Part shown: positions 22,981-34,299 of the stretch, piece after piece | Layout: every line of letters starts with the position of its first letter | Numbering within the stretch: the first letter of the stretch is position 1 | Source: Zingiber officinale | Lineage: Eukaryota; Streptophyta; Magnoliopsida; Zingiberales; Zingiberaceae | DNA length: 64,000 nucleotides | Direction: 5' to 3' | Assembly: GCF_018446385.1 (NCBI RefSeq) | Contig: NC_055991.1 | Span: 69,320,123 to 69,384,122 of the forward strand | Position numbers and translations under genes: made by a program | The notes under the pieces: generated by a model | Databases searched by the model: none | What the model saw: only the letters and a program-made list of their open reading frames with translations | Told to the model about the DNA's origin: nothing

Positions 22981-24649
22981 TGAAAGAGAAGGGAAACATT
23001 TATATTTATATTTGAGTTGGGCCAAGTTACCCACTTAATATAAATTAAAAACTTAAGTTGGTTTGGGTTATTTTTATTTGGTTCGGCAACTCCTCCCTCT
23101 CCAAACCCTCACCGACGCCAACTCCTTCTTCCTCTCTTTCTCTCGGTGCCAACACCCAAACAACCTAGGGTTCTCTCCCTAGGACCTTAAGAGCACTCTC
23201 CGGCGACGACTTCGGCACGAGGACGCACTCCTTCGCGAGAGGAACGCATAGACGCGAGAAGTTTGTCGAAGGAGTCATCTCCACCGAAATTTCAGCGATT
23301 AGAATCGTAAGAAACTTCATATACGAGGTAAGAAACCCCTCACCTGCAGTATAAGTAGCTCTCGCGTGTTTTCTTTATGCATTAGATTAGTTTTATTGAA
23401 TTTTGTCAGCATATAGTATGTATTTTAACTCTTCTCACAGATTTAGGGATTAGTGAGCATCTCTAGATGGGCCGAGCACGTGTATCCTCTGTCGATAGGG
23501 GTTTAGATGCTGCTGGGTGCCTAGAGGTGGTCTCCCTGATCGAGAGGAGAGTTAGAGAGCGCCAAATGCTCGATAAAATGCCTAGCACAGCCTTATGATA
23601 CAGTGGGCATTTAGTTAAATGCCATAGAACATGTTAATTAGCATGATCAGTTTATTTCATCTTTTATGAGACTAGATGTCCAAATGGGTGGGCTCCCACA
23701 GTCGCCTCTAGGTTCAGACAACCTAGTTCTAGGTTCAGATAACCTAGATTCAGCAAAATAGTATTAGCTATTTCAGTATTTTACTTTTCAGTGGCACTGT
23801 ACTGGATTAGATATCCATTGGGTTGGGCTCCCATAGTCGTCCCTAGGTTTAGCTAACCTAGTAAACCCTACTAGATTCGGAACTTGCAATCCCGGGTCTA
23901 GTTAGGGATGCGCGTATAACAAGTACAGTTGCCAGGCCCCATCAGCAGCATGTTTAGTGTTTTCACTTACTATATGTATATGGTTTTCAACCTTTCACAA
24001 ATTAGTTCATGAATTCAGTACAGTCCTAGCAGTAGCTCAGTATTAGCTTAGCTCAGTTTTTAGTATCAGCTTAGTTCTTCATTGATACCATGTGATTGAT
24101 ATCATGTTCAGCTTTAGATATGCCATGATTGTATGCTTATATGCCATGCCATGTTTAGTTTATTCAGTATACCTAGCATATCCTTTCAAACAGCATGATT
24201 TAAAATCATATTTGCATCGTATGCATGTTTTAGTGAGGTAGATGGTTTCTTACTAAGCTTTTTAGCTTACAGATACTATTTTCCTTATACTGCAGATACA
24301 GGTAAAAGGAAAATGGACTAGCAGTGGAGGCTGGAGGTCAATGCAGATCAAGATGTGTGTGGAAGGAACTGGAATAAAGATCCTAGGGATCTAGTTTTAT
24401 TTTATTATGCATTAGAACATGTTCAGTATGCATTAGTACTTATAGCAAGCGTTATCTTATGTTTCTGTTAGTTAGCAAGAGAATAGTTTAAAACCTTGTT
24501 AGTTTTGGTTTCCATATGTTTACATGCCATGAATTAGTATTCTATGCCTTAATCATGTTTAGTATGTTAGCCATTACCTAGTAGAATGTTTCTCTTAGTT
24601 TTTATAGTGTTGTGTAATGACTTTGGCACGCATCAGTGCTGATATCAGG

Positions 24650-24985
24650 GGCCTGATACGAAATCGGTCGGTAGACCGATCAGGGAGTCTCTGATCGTTC
24701 GGTAGACCGATCAGGGACCTGGTTTCTGCGAACAGAAGCTTTCTGTTCGTTCCCTGATCGATCCGTGGATTGATCAGGAGCTGGGTCGCGAAAAAAATGG
24801 CTCACTGATCGGTCAGCAGACCGATCAGTAAGCCACTGATCAGTCTCATTGACCGATCAGGGACCAGCTGGATCGGTCGGCAGACCGATCCAGCAGCGTA
24901 CAGGATTGCAGTGTAGTTTATGGATCGGTCGGTGGAACGATCCGGAGTTTCCTACCGTGCCAGTATCAGTAGATCGGTCTGTGGA
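24650..24985 (+). repeat. Short palindrome array in the C2 5' LTR
   Basis: Units of the form GATCGGTC-GGTA-GACCGATC and variants (GGTCAGCAGACC, GATCGGTCGGCAGACCGATC) recur about eight times, often framed by CTGATC...CAGGGA. Each unit can fold on itself or pair with its neighbours. The 3' LTR has the same array with an extra unit. Confidence 0.88.
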
Positions 24986-25194
24986 TTGATTCGAAGTTTA
25001 TTATCAGTTGTAAACACCTCCCCTAGCATGTGTACAACTCCTAGGTACACCCAGAACACTAAGTTAAACTTTACAGCATTTAGTTCAGTAAAATTTTAAA
25101 TTAGCCAGTTTTCATTCCGCATTAATAGTCCAGCCCAGCATAATGTAGCGATCGGCTTCGCAGCCTAGCTAGTAGGAGGCGGGTCGTTACAGAG

Positions 25195-25206
25195 TGGTAT
25201 CAGAGC
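25195..25206 (+). other. C2 primer-binding site
   Basis: TGGTATCAGAGC three bases after the LTR end complements initiator-Met tRNA. A leader of about 200 bases follows before gag. Confidence 0.92.
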
Positions 25207-25416
25207 AGTGTTCCATACTTCCTACACACACATCAGCATTGTACCTGCAGCTTCCAAGTAAGAATACCTCTACTTTATTTATGCTCCTTGTTTTGTTATT
25301 ACAGTTCATGTTTATATGCCTACTGCTTGTTAGTATGTGATAGTTTTTAAACATGATATCAGTAGTTATATAACTGTGATTACATTAGTTATGTTATGTT
25401 CTCTACGTCTTTAGAA

Positions 25417-26562
25417 ATGGCACGAGGACGCCCAGCTAGAAGGGCACTAGCTACTGAGCCCCAGCAAGAGGCAGGCAGTTCAGCATTAGTGGATCAGTTA
25501 CAGCAGAAGATAGCTGCACAGCAACAGGAAATAGACACCTTAAAAGATAATCAGCAGAGTACCCCCACAGTCACCCCGGAACCGAATTTGACGACTACAG
25601 AAGTCTTAGAGGTTCAACCAGATCAGCAGCGGAGCCAAGAAAGGAAGCCTATCTGATCCAGTGGCAGCGGGTCAAGCCAGAGAACTTCTCAGGCACTAGT
25701 GAACCATGGGATGCACAAGCCTGGTTCAAAACACTGGAGAGCATGATGGAGCTTCTGGACTGGCCAGAACACGAGAAGGTGAAGTGTGCCTCCTTCTGCC
25801 TGACAGGAGACGCACGCATGTGGTGGGAAAGGATCAGAACGAAGCGCCGAGTGAACCAGATGTCATGGGATGACTTCGAGAAAGAATTCTTCGAGGAGTT
25901 CTTTCACATACGGGTTACAAACCGCCACTACGACGAGTTCACTGAGTTTCGTCAGGGCAACCTTTCAGTTGAGGAAGCCGTGAAGAAATTCAACAGGTTG
26001 GCTCGTCTATGCCCAGAGCTGGTCAGCACAGAGAAGGAATGAATCCGGTTGATGCTCAAGATGCTGAGGCCAGAGATAGCAGTGAACGTGGCTGGTGGCA
26101 TACATAGGCCACAAACCACAGAGGAGTTGGTGAGTAGTGTCTTGACCACAGAGCATTACCAGAACAGCATAAAGCAGCAGAAGCAAGTCTCCTCAGAGTC
26201 CAAAGGCCAAGGAAACTCTCACACTCAAAAACAGCAAGGCCACAGCTCTAACTGTAAAGGGAACTCCAACAGCAAGCGCAAATCAGGGAGTGACCCAAAA
26301 GGAGGACCATCTAGCAAGCGACCCAGTTATCCAAATGTGTGCCACTTGTGGAAAATTCCACCCAGGGGTTTGTCGCAAGGGCACACGAGGATGCTTTGAA
26401 TGTGGACAAGAAGGGTACATGGCCAAGCAGTGCCCGAACAAGACCGGTCTTCCTCAGCCACAGCAGATTCAGTATGCAGGCCAGCCAGCTCAGTTATATC
26501 AGATGTAGGCCGCTCTAGAAGGTCCACTTATCAGCCAGGGCAGATTAGAAGCCCCTCCAGCT
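25417..26562 (+). pseudogene. gag: C2 gag (broken)
   Basis: I take the ATG at 25417 (MARGRPARRALATEP) rather than 25396, because basic starts of this kind are common in Tekay gag. A shift near 25650 moves the frame. The capsid segment then reads WDAQAWFKTLESMMELLDWP and ARMWWERIRTKRR to a stop at 26040, and a further open stretch carries MLKMLRPEIAVNVAGG. The C-terminal knuckle region at about 26340-26440 reads CATCGKFHPGVC and CFECGQEGYMAKQC; the second has Tyr in place of the zinc-binding His. A stop at 26506 precedes the protease frame. Confidence 0.88.
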
Positions 26563-28450
26563 ATGGTGAATGCGAGGATCTACTCACTCACCAGAGAGGA
26601 CGTAGCCAATGCCTCGACAGTTGTCACAGGTCATATTAGCATTTTACAGTATAGTGCTACTATTCTATTTGATACTGGGGCAACCCATTCATATATAGCA
26701 AGGATGTTCTCCGAAAAATTAGAAATACCCTCAGAGGTACTCAGTGGTCAGTTTTTGACGGCACTACCTTCAGGAGAGATCATGGCATCCACGCACTGGC
26801 TCAGAGCAGTGCCGGTCATCATAGTAGACAGAGAGCTCTTTTGTGATCTGATAGTGCTAGAAATGACCGACTATGACGTTATCTTTGGAATGGACTTTCT
26901 GATCAGATACGGTGCTACCATAGAGTGCCGTAAACAGAAAGTCATCTTCCAACCTGAAGCGGCAATGCAATTTGAATCCAGCGGAGAACCAAAGAGAAAG
27001 GCCAAGAAGTTTCTCTCCGCTATGAAAGCACAGAAGCTACTGGATTCAGGATGTACAGGATTCCTAGCACACGTAGTCAACGCCAGCCAGGACAAGAACC
27101 AACAGCTAGCAGAGGTTCGAGTCGTATGTGACTACCCAGCAGTCTTCCCTGAAGAGTTTAGCACCAGACAGGGAGATTGACTTTGAGATAGAGCTCATTC
27201 CCGGTACAAATCCTATCTCCAAAGCGCCTTATCGCATGACTCCAGTAGAACTGAAGGAACTTCAGGAGCAACTACAGGAGCTGCTTGACAAGGGTTTCAT
27301 ACGCCCGAGTCATTCACCATGGGGAGCGCCTGTATTGTTCGTGAAGAAGAAGGATGGAAGCATGCGACTGTGCATAGACTACAGATCACTGAACCAAGTC
27401 ACGATCAAGAACAAGTATCCCCTTCCCAGAATCGATGACCTGTTCGACCAGCTGAAGGGAGCAGCAGTGTTCTCTAAGATAGATCTTAGATCAGGTTATC
27501 ATCAGGTGAAGGTTAAAGAAGGGGATATACCCAAGACAGCATTCAGAACCAGATACGGACACTACGAGTTCGTAGTCATGCACTTTGGCGTGACCAATGC
27601 TCCAACTACATTCATGGATCTCATGAACAGAGTATTCAGGGAGTATTTAGATAATTTTGTTATTATGTTTATCAATGACATTCTTATCTACTCAGGAACT
27701 CAGGAAGAACACTCAGAGCACCTGAAACTAGTATTGCAGACCCTTCAGCAAAACCAGATATACGCCAAGTTCACGAAATGTGAATTTTGGCTAGATCAGG
27801 TGTCCTTCCTGGGTCACATCCTCTCAAAGGATGGTATTATGGTAGATCCCAGCAAGATAGAAGCAGTAAGTAACTGGAAGAGACCTAAGAACGCCAGCGA
27901 AATCAGGAGCTTTCTGGGATTAGCAGGATATTACAGAAAGTTTGTAGAGGACTTCTCCAGGATAGCCTCCCCACTGACAGCTCTTACCAGAAAGAACAGG
28001 AAAATTCAGTGGACAGAGGACTGTGAGAACAGCTTCAGCGAGCTAAAAAGGAGATTGCCCAGTGCTCCTATTTTGGCTCTACCAGACAACACCAGTAGCT
28101 TTGACATCTATACTGATGCCTCTAAGTTGGGACTAGGAGCAGTACTGATGCAAAACGGCAAGGTGATCGCCTATGCCTCCAGACAACTCAAAGATTACGA
28201 AAAGAATTACCCTACTCATGACCTTGAGCTTGCAGCAGTAGTGTTCGCTCTCAAAATTTGGAGACATTACTTATATGGAGCTCAGTGCAGAGTGTATACA
28301 GATCATCAGAGTCTGAAGTACTTCTTCACTCAGAAGGATCTGAGCATGCGATAGCGCAGATGGCTTGAGCTGGTCAAAGACTATGATATAGACATCCTCT
28401 ACCATCCAGGGAAGGCAATAAGGTAGCCGACGCACTTAGCAGAAAATCCA
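26563..28450 (+). pseudogene. pol: C2 protease, reverse transcriptase and RNase H (broken)
   Basis: The protease has LFDTGATHSYI and VIFGMDFL. The frame shifts near 27150 into 27128-28354, a 408-codon open stretch with the whole RT and most of RNase [35 protein letters not shown] (motif-A Asp kept), then FINDILIY, where the first Asp of the FVDD active site is Asn. RNase H has [15 protein letters not shown], the [13 protein letters not shown]lu and the TDHQSL Asp. A stop at 28352 (SMR, then RRWLELV) ends the frame. Even if read through, the RT active site is changed. Confidence 0.9.
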
Positions 28451-30000
28451 GTGCTACCTTATTATCTCTTACAGCCATGTCACCGGCCCTACAGAAGGAG
28501 ATCGTGGATTTCGGTCTTGAACTCATCGTTGGACAGCTCTCTACTATGACCTTAGAGTCTACCTTGCTTGGTGATATTCAGTCAGCTTAGGAGCAGGACC
28601 CTGAAATTCAGAAAATCAAGCAAGGGCTAGCAGAATCAGAAAGTAGAGAATTCAGAGTGTCCGATAGCGGGGTGTTGTATTTTAGTGACAGACTCTGTGT
28701 TCCAGATCAGGAGGAGCTACGGAGACAGATTTTAGATGAGGCTCACAAGACTCCCTATGCGATGCATCCAGGTTCCACCAAAATGTATCAAGACCTGAAG
28801 AACCATTTTTGGTGGCCCGGGATGAAGCGAGACATCGCCAGATATGTTAGCATCTGCCTCACCTGTCAGAGGGTCAAGGCAGAACATCAGCGACCCGGAG
28901 GAGTTCTGTAGCCTATACAGATTCCAGAATGGAAGTGGGAGGATATCTCTATGGATTTCATAGTGGGACTGCCCAGAACCACGAATGGTTTTGACGCCAT
29001 CTGGGTAATAGTCGACAGGTTGACTAAATCAGCTCACTTCTTAGCTATCAAGATATCCTACTCCATGAAGAAGCTAGCTCAGTTGTATCTTCAGGAGATC
29101 GTCAGACTTCATGGAGTTCCATGAACCATTATTTCAGACAGAGACAGCAGATTTATATCACACTTCTGGGAGTGTGTACAGTCAGCACTGGGCACCAAAT
29201 TGAAATTCAGCATAGCCTTCCATCCTCAGACAGATGGTCAGACGGAGCGAGTAAATCAGGTACTCGAAGATATGCTCCGAGCGTGTGCCCTAGACTTCAA
29301 GGGAAGTTGGTGCAAATATCTGAGCTTAGCAGAATTTTCATACAACAACAGCTATCAAGCCACTATTGGCATGGCACCTTACGAGGCTCTCTATGGGTGG
29401 AGGTGTAGGTCTCCAATCTGCTGGTATGAGAGTGGTGAACAGAAAGAACTAGAACTTCAGACAGATCTAGTAGCAGATACCACAGCAGCTATACAGCAGA
29501 TCCGCCAGAGGATAGAGACAGCTCAGAGCCGCCAGAAAAGCTATGCTGATACACGGCGCAGACCCTTAGAGTTTTCAGTCGGGGATACAGTATTCCTCAG
29601 AGTAGCTCCCATGAAGGGAGTGATGCGTTTTGGGAAGAAGGGCAAGCTTAGTCCCAGATATGTGGGACCATACCTTATCAGCAGAAGAGTGGGCAAGGTA
29701 GCATATGAGCTAGAGCTACCCCAGGAAATGTCAGCTGTCCACAACATATTTCATGTCTCTATGCTGAAGAAGCATACCCCAGATGCCACCCAGGTGATTG
29801 AGCCCCAGTCGGTAAAGATCCGCGAAGACCTCAACTATGATAGTCGGCCTATTCAGATAATAGACCGAGCAGTTAAGAAATTGCGGAACAAGGAACTACC
29901 ATTAGTCAAAGTCATTTGGCACAGTCACACAGCAGAAGAGGCAACTTGGGAGACAGAAGTACCCAGAATTGTTCTAAGTTCGAGGACGAACTTTTTATAA
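28450..30000 (+). pseudogene. pol: C2 integrase and chromodomain (two stops)
   Basis: The zinc-binding HHCC module is at 28660-28900 (YAMHPGSTKMYQDL, SICLTCQR). There is a stop at 28909 and another at 29122. The DDE acids are present: ISMDFIVGLP, ISDRDSRF and DGQTERVNQ. The frame 29200-30000 carries the end of the catalytic core, a GKLSPRYVGPYLI-type linker and a C-terminal chromodomain-like segment (IDRAVKKLRNKELPLVKVIW, then EEATWE). That domain steers integration to heterochromatin in chromoviruses. A polypurine tract (GGTATGGGGGA) sits just before the 3' LTR. Confidence 0.9.
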
Positions 30001-30012
30001 GGTATGGGGGAT

Positions 30013-32473
30013 TGTAACGCCCGAAAATTCTCAAACATGCATTAGAATTATTCTATGATTTTTCTGGAATTTTTAGTTATTTTTCCAGAATTTTCCGAGT
30101 AGCAGAAGTAGCAAAAATAATTAGAAGAATAAAAAGGCTTAAGCGGGAATCGAACCCGGGGCCTCTCGGGTCCGCTAAACCTTTAGTTAGCCTTAGTAAC
30201 CGGTGAACCCAGCAGGGCCGTGCTGAAAGAGAAGAGAAACATTTATATTTATATTTGAGTTGGGCCTAGTTACCCACTTAATATAAATTAAAAACTTAAG
30301 TTGGTTTGGGTTATTTTTATTTGGTTCGGCAACTCCTCCCTCTCCAAACCCTCACCGACGCCAACTCCTTCTTCCTCTCTTTCTCTCAGCGCCAACACCC
30401 AAACAACCCTAGGGTTCTCTCCCTAGGACCCTAAGAGCACTCTCCGGCGACGACTTCGGCACGAGGACGCACTCCTTCGCGAGAGGAACGCATAGACGCG
30501 AGATGTTTGTCGAAGGAGTCATCTCCACCGGAATTTCAACGATTAGAATCGTAAGAAACTTCATATACGAGGTAAGAAACCCCTCACCTGCAGTATAAGT
30601 AGCTCTCGCGTGTTTTCTTTATGCATTAGATTAGTTTTATTGAATTTTGTCAGCATATAGTGTGTATTTTAACTCTTCTCACAGATTTAGGGATTAGTGA
30701 GCATCTCTAGATGGGCCGAGCACGTGTATCCTCTGTAGATAGGGGTTTAGACGCTGCTGGGTGCCTAGAGGGGGTCTCCCTGATCGAGAGGAGAGTTAGG
30801 GAGCGCCAAATGCTCGACAAAATGCCTAGCACAACCTTATGATACAGTGGGCATTTAGTTAAATGCCATAGAACATGTTAATTAGCATGATCAGTTTATT
30901 TCAGCTTTTATGAGACTAGATGTCCAAATGGGTGGGCTCCCACAGTCGCCTCTAGGTTCAGACAACCTAGTTCTAGGTTCAGATAACCTAGATTCAGCAA
31001 AATAGTATTAGCTATTTCAGTATTTTACTTTTCAGTGGCACTGTACTGGATTAGATATCCATTGGGTTGGGCTCCCATAGTCGTCCCTAGGTTTAGCTAA
31101 CCTAGTAAACCCTACTAGATTCGGAACTTGCAATCCCTGGTCTAGTTAGGGATGCGCACGTACAGTTGTCAGGGCCCATCAGCAGCATGTTTAGTATTTT
31201 CACTTACTATATGTATATGGTTTTCAACCTTTCACAAATTAGTTCGTGAATTCAGTACAGTCCTAGCAGTAGCTCAGTATTAGCTTAGCTTAGTTTTTAG
31301 TATCAGCTTAGTTCTTCATTGATACCATGTGATTGATATCATGTTCAGCTTTAGATATGCCATGATTGTATGCTTATATGCCATGCAATGTTTAGTTTAT
31401 TCAGTATACTTAGCATATCCTTTCAAACAGCATGATTTAAAATCATATTTGCATCGTATGCATGTTTTAGTGAGGTAGATGGTTTCTTACTAAGCTTTTT
31501 AGCTTACAGATACTATTTTCCTTATACTGCATATACAGGTAAAAGGAAAATGGACTAGCAGTGGAGGCTGGAGGTCAATGCAGATCAAGATGTGTGTGGA
31601 AGGAACTGGAATAAAGATCCTAGGGATCTAGTTTTATTTTATTATGCATTAGAACGTGTTCAGTATGCATTAGTACTTATAGCAAGCGTTATCTTATGTT
31701 TCTGTTAGTTAGCAAGAGAACAGTTTAAAACCTTGTTAGTTTTGGTTTCCATATGTTTACATGCCATGAATTAGTATTCTATGCCTTAATCATGTTTAGT
31801 ATGTTAGCCATTACCTAGTAGAATGTTTCTCGTAGTTTTTATAGTGTTGTGTAATGACTTTGGGACGCATCAGTGCTGATATCAGGGGCCTGATACGAAA
31901 TCAGAAACCCCTGATCGGTCGGTAGACCGATCAGGGAGTCTCTGATCGGTCAACAGACCGATCAGGGAGTCTCTGATCGGTCGGTAGACCGATCAGGGAC
32001 CTGGGTTCTGCGAACAGAAGCTTCTGTTCATTCCCTGATCGATCCATGGATCGATCAGGAGCTGGGTCGCAAAAAAAATGGCTCACTAATCGGTCAGCAG
32101 ACCGATCAGTAAGCCACTGATCGGTCTCATTGACCGATCAGGGACCAGCTGGATCGGTCGGCAGACCGATCCAGCAGCGCACAGGATTGCAGTGTAGTTT
32201 ATGGATCGGTCGGTTGAACGATCCGGAGTTTCCTACCGTGCCAGTATCAGTAGATCGGTCTGTGGATTGATCTGAAGTTTATTATCAGTTGTAAACACCT
32301 CCCCTAGCATGTGTACGACTCCTAGGTACACCCAGAACACTAAGTTAAACTTTACAGCATTTAGTTCAGTAAAATTTTAAATTAGCCAGTTTTCATTTCG
32401 CATTAATAGTCCAGCACAGCATAACTGTAGCGATCGGCTTCGCAGCCTAGCTAGTAGGAGGCGGGTCGTTACA
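30013..32473 (+). mobile_element. C2 3' LTR (2.46 kb)
   Basis: It is collinear with 22770-25191, starting TGTAACGCCCG and ending GTCGTTACA. Differences are scattered substitutions, one extra palindromic unit near 31905-31990, and loss of the acceptor-like AG (CTGCAT instead of CTGCAG at about 31527). The tRNA-like sequence is at 30136-30223. Confidence 0.94.
31900..32285 (+). repeat. Short palindrome array in the C2 3' LTR
   Basis: It is the same array as in the 5' LTR, with three full CTGATCGGTC...GACCGATCAGGGA units at its start against two there, so the unit number changed after insertion or during replication. Confidence 0.88.
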
Positions 32474-32478
32474 TAATT

Positions 32479-33029
32479 ATAAATTATTACCTCATACTTA
32501 ACTCGTTCTGATAATGGTACTTCACTAACTTAAACAATATACATGCAAATACAAGAAAAGATAAAGAGGAAGAGAAGATAGATAAAATCCTAAAAATCTC
32601 AGTTTGTAGTAAATGCATTCTATGCGTGCCCAAATACTCTTGCAGCAAAAAGGATCATATTACATCATTGCATTAAACTGACACAAATATTTGAGCATCT
32701 TTGTGCAAATCCATAATATTTCAAAGATGCAAAAATGAAAGGAAATTTAGAACAAAATTTTTACATCAAAATTAAATTAGCAAATCTATATGTCATCATC
32801 TTCTTGAATAGAGAGAAAAAAATATAAACTGTGTGATAATACAATAAAAGTGATGACAAAACTAAATGGTATCAAACCAATTCATATATATGACATGTTG
32901 TATAATAGTCAATGTTTCTCATAGAATATGTTAACTCAAAATGAAGTTATAGTCATCTGACAATAATTTCTTTAGTAAAACAACAAATGTAATTTTGCAA
33001 ATGATACCACTAGAAAGTTGGTAACTTAC
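32479..33029. other. CACTA right arm, AT-rich, intron-like
   Basis: AT-rich DNA with no open frame of note. It lies immediately after the donor of the GAUT fragment on the minus strand, so it may be retained intron of the captured gene or ordinary CACTA filler. Confidence 0.5.
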
Positions 33030-33489
33030 AAGATTCTGCTTCAATGCATTTTCCCTTCCTCCACGCATCAAGTTCAAACTTCTCCTTGATCAAGGGGTGT
33101 GAGAAATTCATATATTGTGCATAACGGTGAAAAGACCCAAAGCATATCTCAACTGCTTCATTCACTTTCCCATCCATATCAATTTTCCACAATGCTGTGA
33201 GATCCCGCTGCACCACAATATCATCATCCAAGAATAGAATTTTGTGCAATTTTATGTACATCTCAAGCAAGTAAAAACTTAAATGGTTCAGGCGAAAAAA
33301 GGAGACACTGAGGAGAAGGGAGAGGTTGCGAACTAACTCAGAGAAGACCCGCATCTGCTTTGAGCACTCTAGATTGAGACGACGCGCGTATGAGATGTAG
33401 GCAGAGGCAACGACGGCGTGGTCTCCACCTACTTCAGTATCAGCTCCGCTCGCGTGTTTAAGAGGTTTGATCGGAGGGTCAACATCGAT
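33030..33489 (-). pseudogene. Captured GAUT8/9-like galacturonosyltransferase fragment
   Basis: The open frame runs from an acceptor (TTTTTCATGTAG) at 33490 to a donor (AATCTT|GTAAGTTAC) at 33030. It first reads HAVVASAYISYARRLNLECS, then SKQMRVFSELVRNLS, which match the stem region of GAUT8/QUA1-type glycosyltransferases. It then jumps to NHLSFYLLEMYIKLHKILFL and LDDDIVVQRDLTALW (GT8 catalytic core; DDD binds metal and UDP-sugar), FGSFHRYAQYMNFSHPLIKE and LDAWRKGKC. Two internal parts are missing: the segment between stem and core, and the residues between IKEKF and LDAW. Intact enzymes build pectin in the Golgi. This piece has no full catalytic domain. It sits inside a CACTA transposon, so it is a transduplicated fragment. 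Confidence 0.86.
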
Positions 33490-33545
33490 CTACATGAAAA
33501 ATAGAGGCTAGGTTAGTACAGATCAGAAGCCGAAGATGACGAATT

Positions 33546-33647
33546 CTACTCAATATTGGCCACCACCGGTCCTGTGGTGGTGGAAGGGAGGAGGATAAAG
33601 AATGCCATAGGAAAGATGCCAATGATGAGGAGGAAGAAGTGCCACAT
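33546..33647 (-). pseudogene. Possible N-terminal membrane-anchor exon of the captured GAUT gene
   Basis: A 33-codon frame (MWHFFLLIIGIFPMAFFILL then PSTTTGP) ends in a TAG 56 bases before the acceptor of the next exon. A short hydrophobic signal anchor is what the GAUT family has at its N terminus, as they are type II Golgi proteins. The stop makes it non-functional. The link to GAUT is inferred from position and type only. Confidence 0.4.
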
Positions 33648-33649
33648 CG

Positions 33650-34299
33650 TAGAATTACGCTTGGATCTTCAATTAGAGATCACCATTTTGGCTAGGGTTT
33701 GAGGATCAACTTGCGGAGAGAAATAAAACCAGTGAGAGAGAAGAAGAGATCCTCCCTAGTCTCTACAGAGAGGGAAGAAGAGATCCTCCCTGTTCGCGGC
33801 TCCCTGCTCGCGGCGGAGAGGGAAGAAGCTGCGAAGAGAAAAGGTAGGGATTTGAAGAGAAAAGGAACGACGGCAAGGAAAGAGGAGTCTAGGTCAGTGA
33901 AAATAAATAGGTTGGTTTAAATTGTAATGACATTTATAAATTTTGTCAGGTGATCTAATAAGATAATTTTTTTATAAATAATCTGTTTTTACTAAGTGTC
34001 ATTAAAAAATATTTATATTGACATTTAAAATTAACTGTCACTAAGAAAATATCATAATAGGCCTTATTTCTAGTAGTGGTTGAATGACTTAGATCTGAAT
34101 GAAGGAGGAAGATTTCGTTTGATCTGGATCAACGACTCATATTAATTCTGCTTGATCTCCATCATTTGACCTCCAAATAAAGTCAAATTTGGAGGAGGAG
34201 CATCTTCCATGGAGGAGGCGCGAAGGAGGAGTCGGAGATAGGTTTTTGTTCGTTTGAAGAGTCACAGAGAAGTGGGTTTTAGGTTTTTTTCATGAAGTT
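33650..34299. other. CACTA right arm with a second CACTA-like terminus at 34066-34078
   Basis: ATTTCTAGTAGTG at 34066-34078 looks like the right end of another CACTA or related MITE (reverse complement CACTACTAGAAAT). Before it, 33950-34065 has TGTCACT/TGTCATT repeats. I could not find its left end, so the extent is unknown. The plus-strand ORF at 33699-33920 is basic, low-complexity sequence and not a credible gene. Confidence 0.4.

Larger units (their letters stand above)
22770..25191 (+). mobile_element. C2 5' LTR (2.42 kb)
   Basis: It starts TGTAACGCCC and ends GGGTCGTTACA. In order it has: an antisense tRNA-like sequence (22893-22980), a TATA-like ATTTATATTTATATTTG near 23000, a CT-rich leader-like part with CGAG|GTAAGAAACCCC at 23328, TAGGTTCAG repeats near 23700, an ACTAAGC/GCTTA hairpin near 24253, an acceptor-like TACTGCAG at 24295, the ATGTGTGTGGAAG block near 24353, and a palindrome array (24650-24985). 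No gene. Confidence 0.93.
22770..32473 (+). mobile_element. C2: Tekay/Del-type Ty3/gypsy chromovirus with both LTRs
   Basis: LTRs lie at 22770-25191 and 30013-32473, with flanking TAATT at 22765-22769 and 32474-32478. The internal order is primer-binding site, gag, CCHC, protease, RT, RNase H, integrase, chromodomain, polypurine tract. It is the most complete element in the window and sits inside the CACTA. The LTRs are nearly collinear and differ by a few percent by eye (about 6 in the first 112 bases, about 7 in the next 290). Frameshifts and stops make gag and pol non-functional. Confidence 0.95.

Noticed and set aside
33030..33489. A working GAUT gene
   Set aside because: It lacks the segment between stem and core and most of the catalytic domain, and sits inside transposon ends; it is a fragment.
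33699..33920. 73-codon Arg/Lys/Glu-rich ORF as a gene
   Set aside because: Low complexity, short, on the opposite strand to the GAUT exons and not like any family I know; likely CACTA filler or untranslated sequence of the captured gene.
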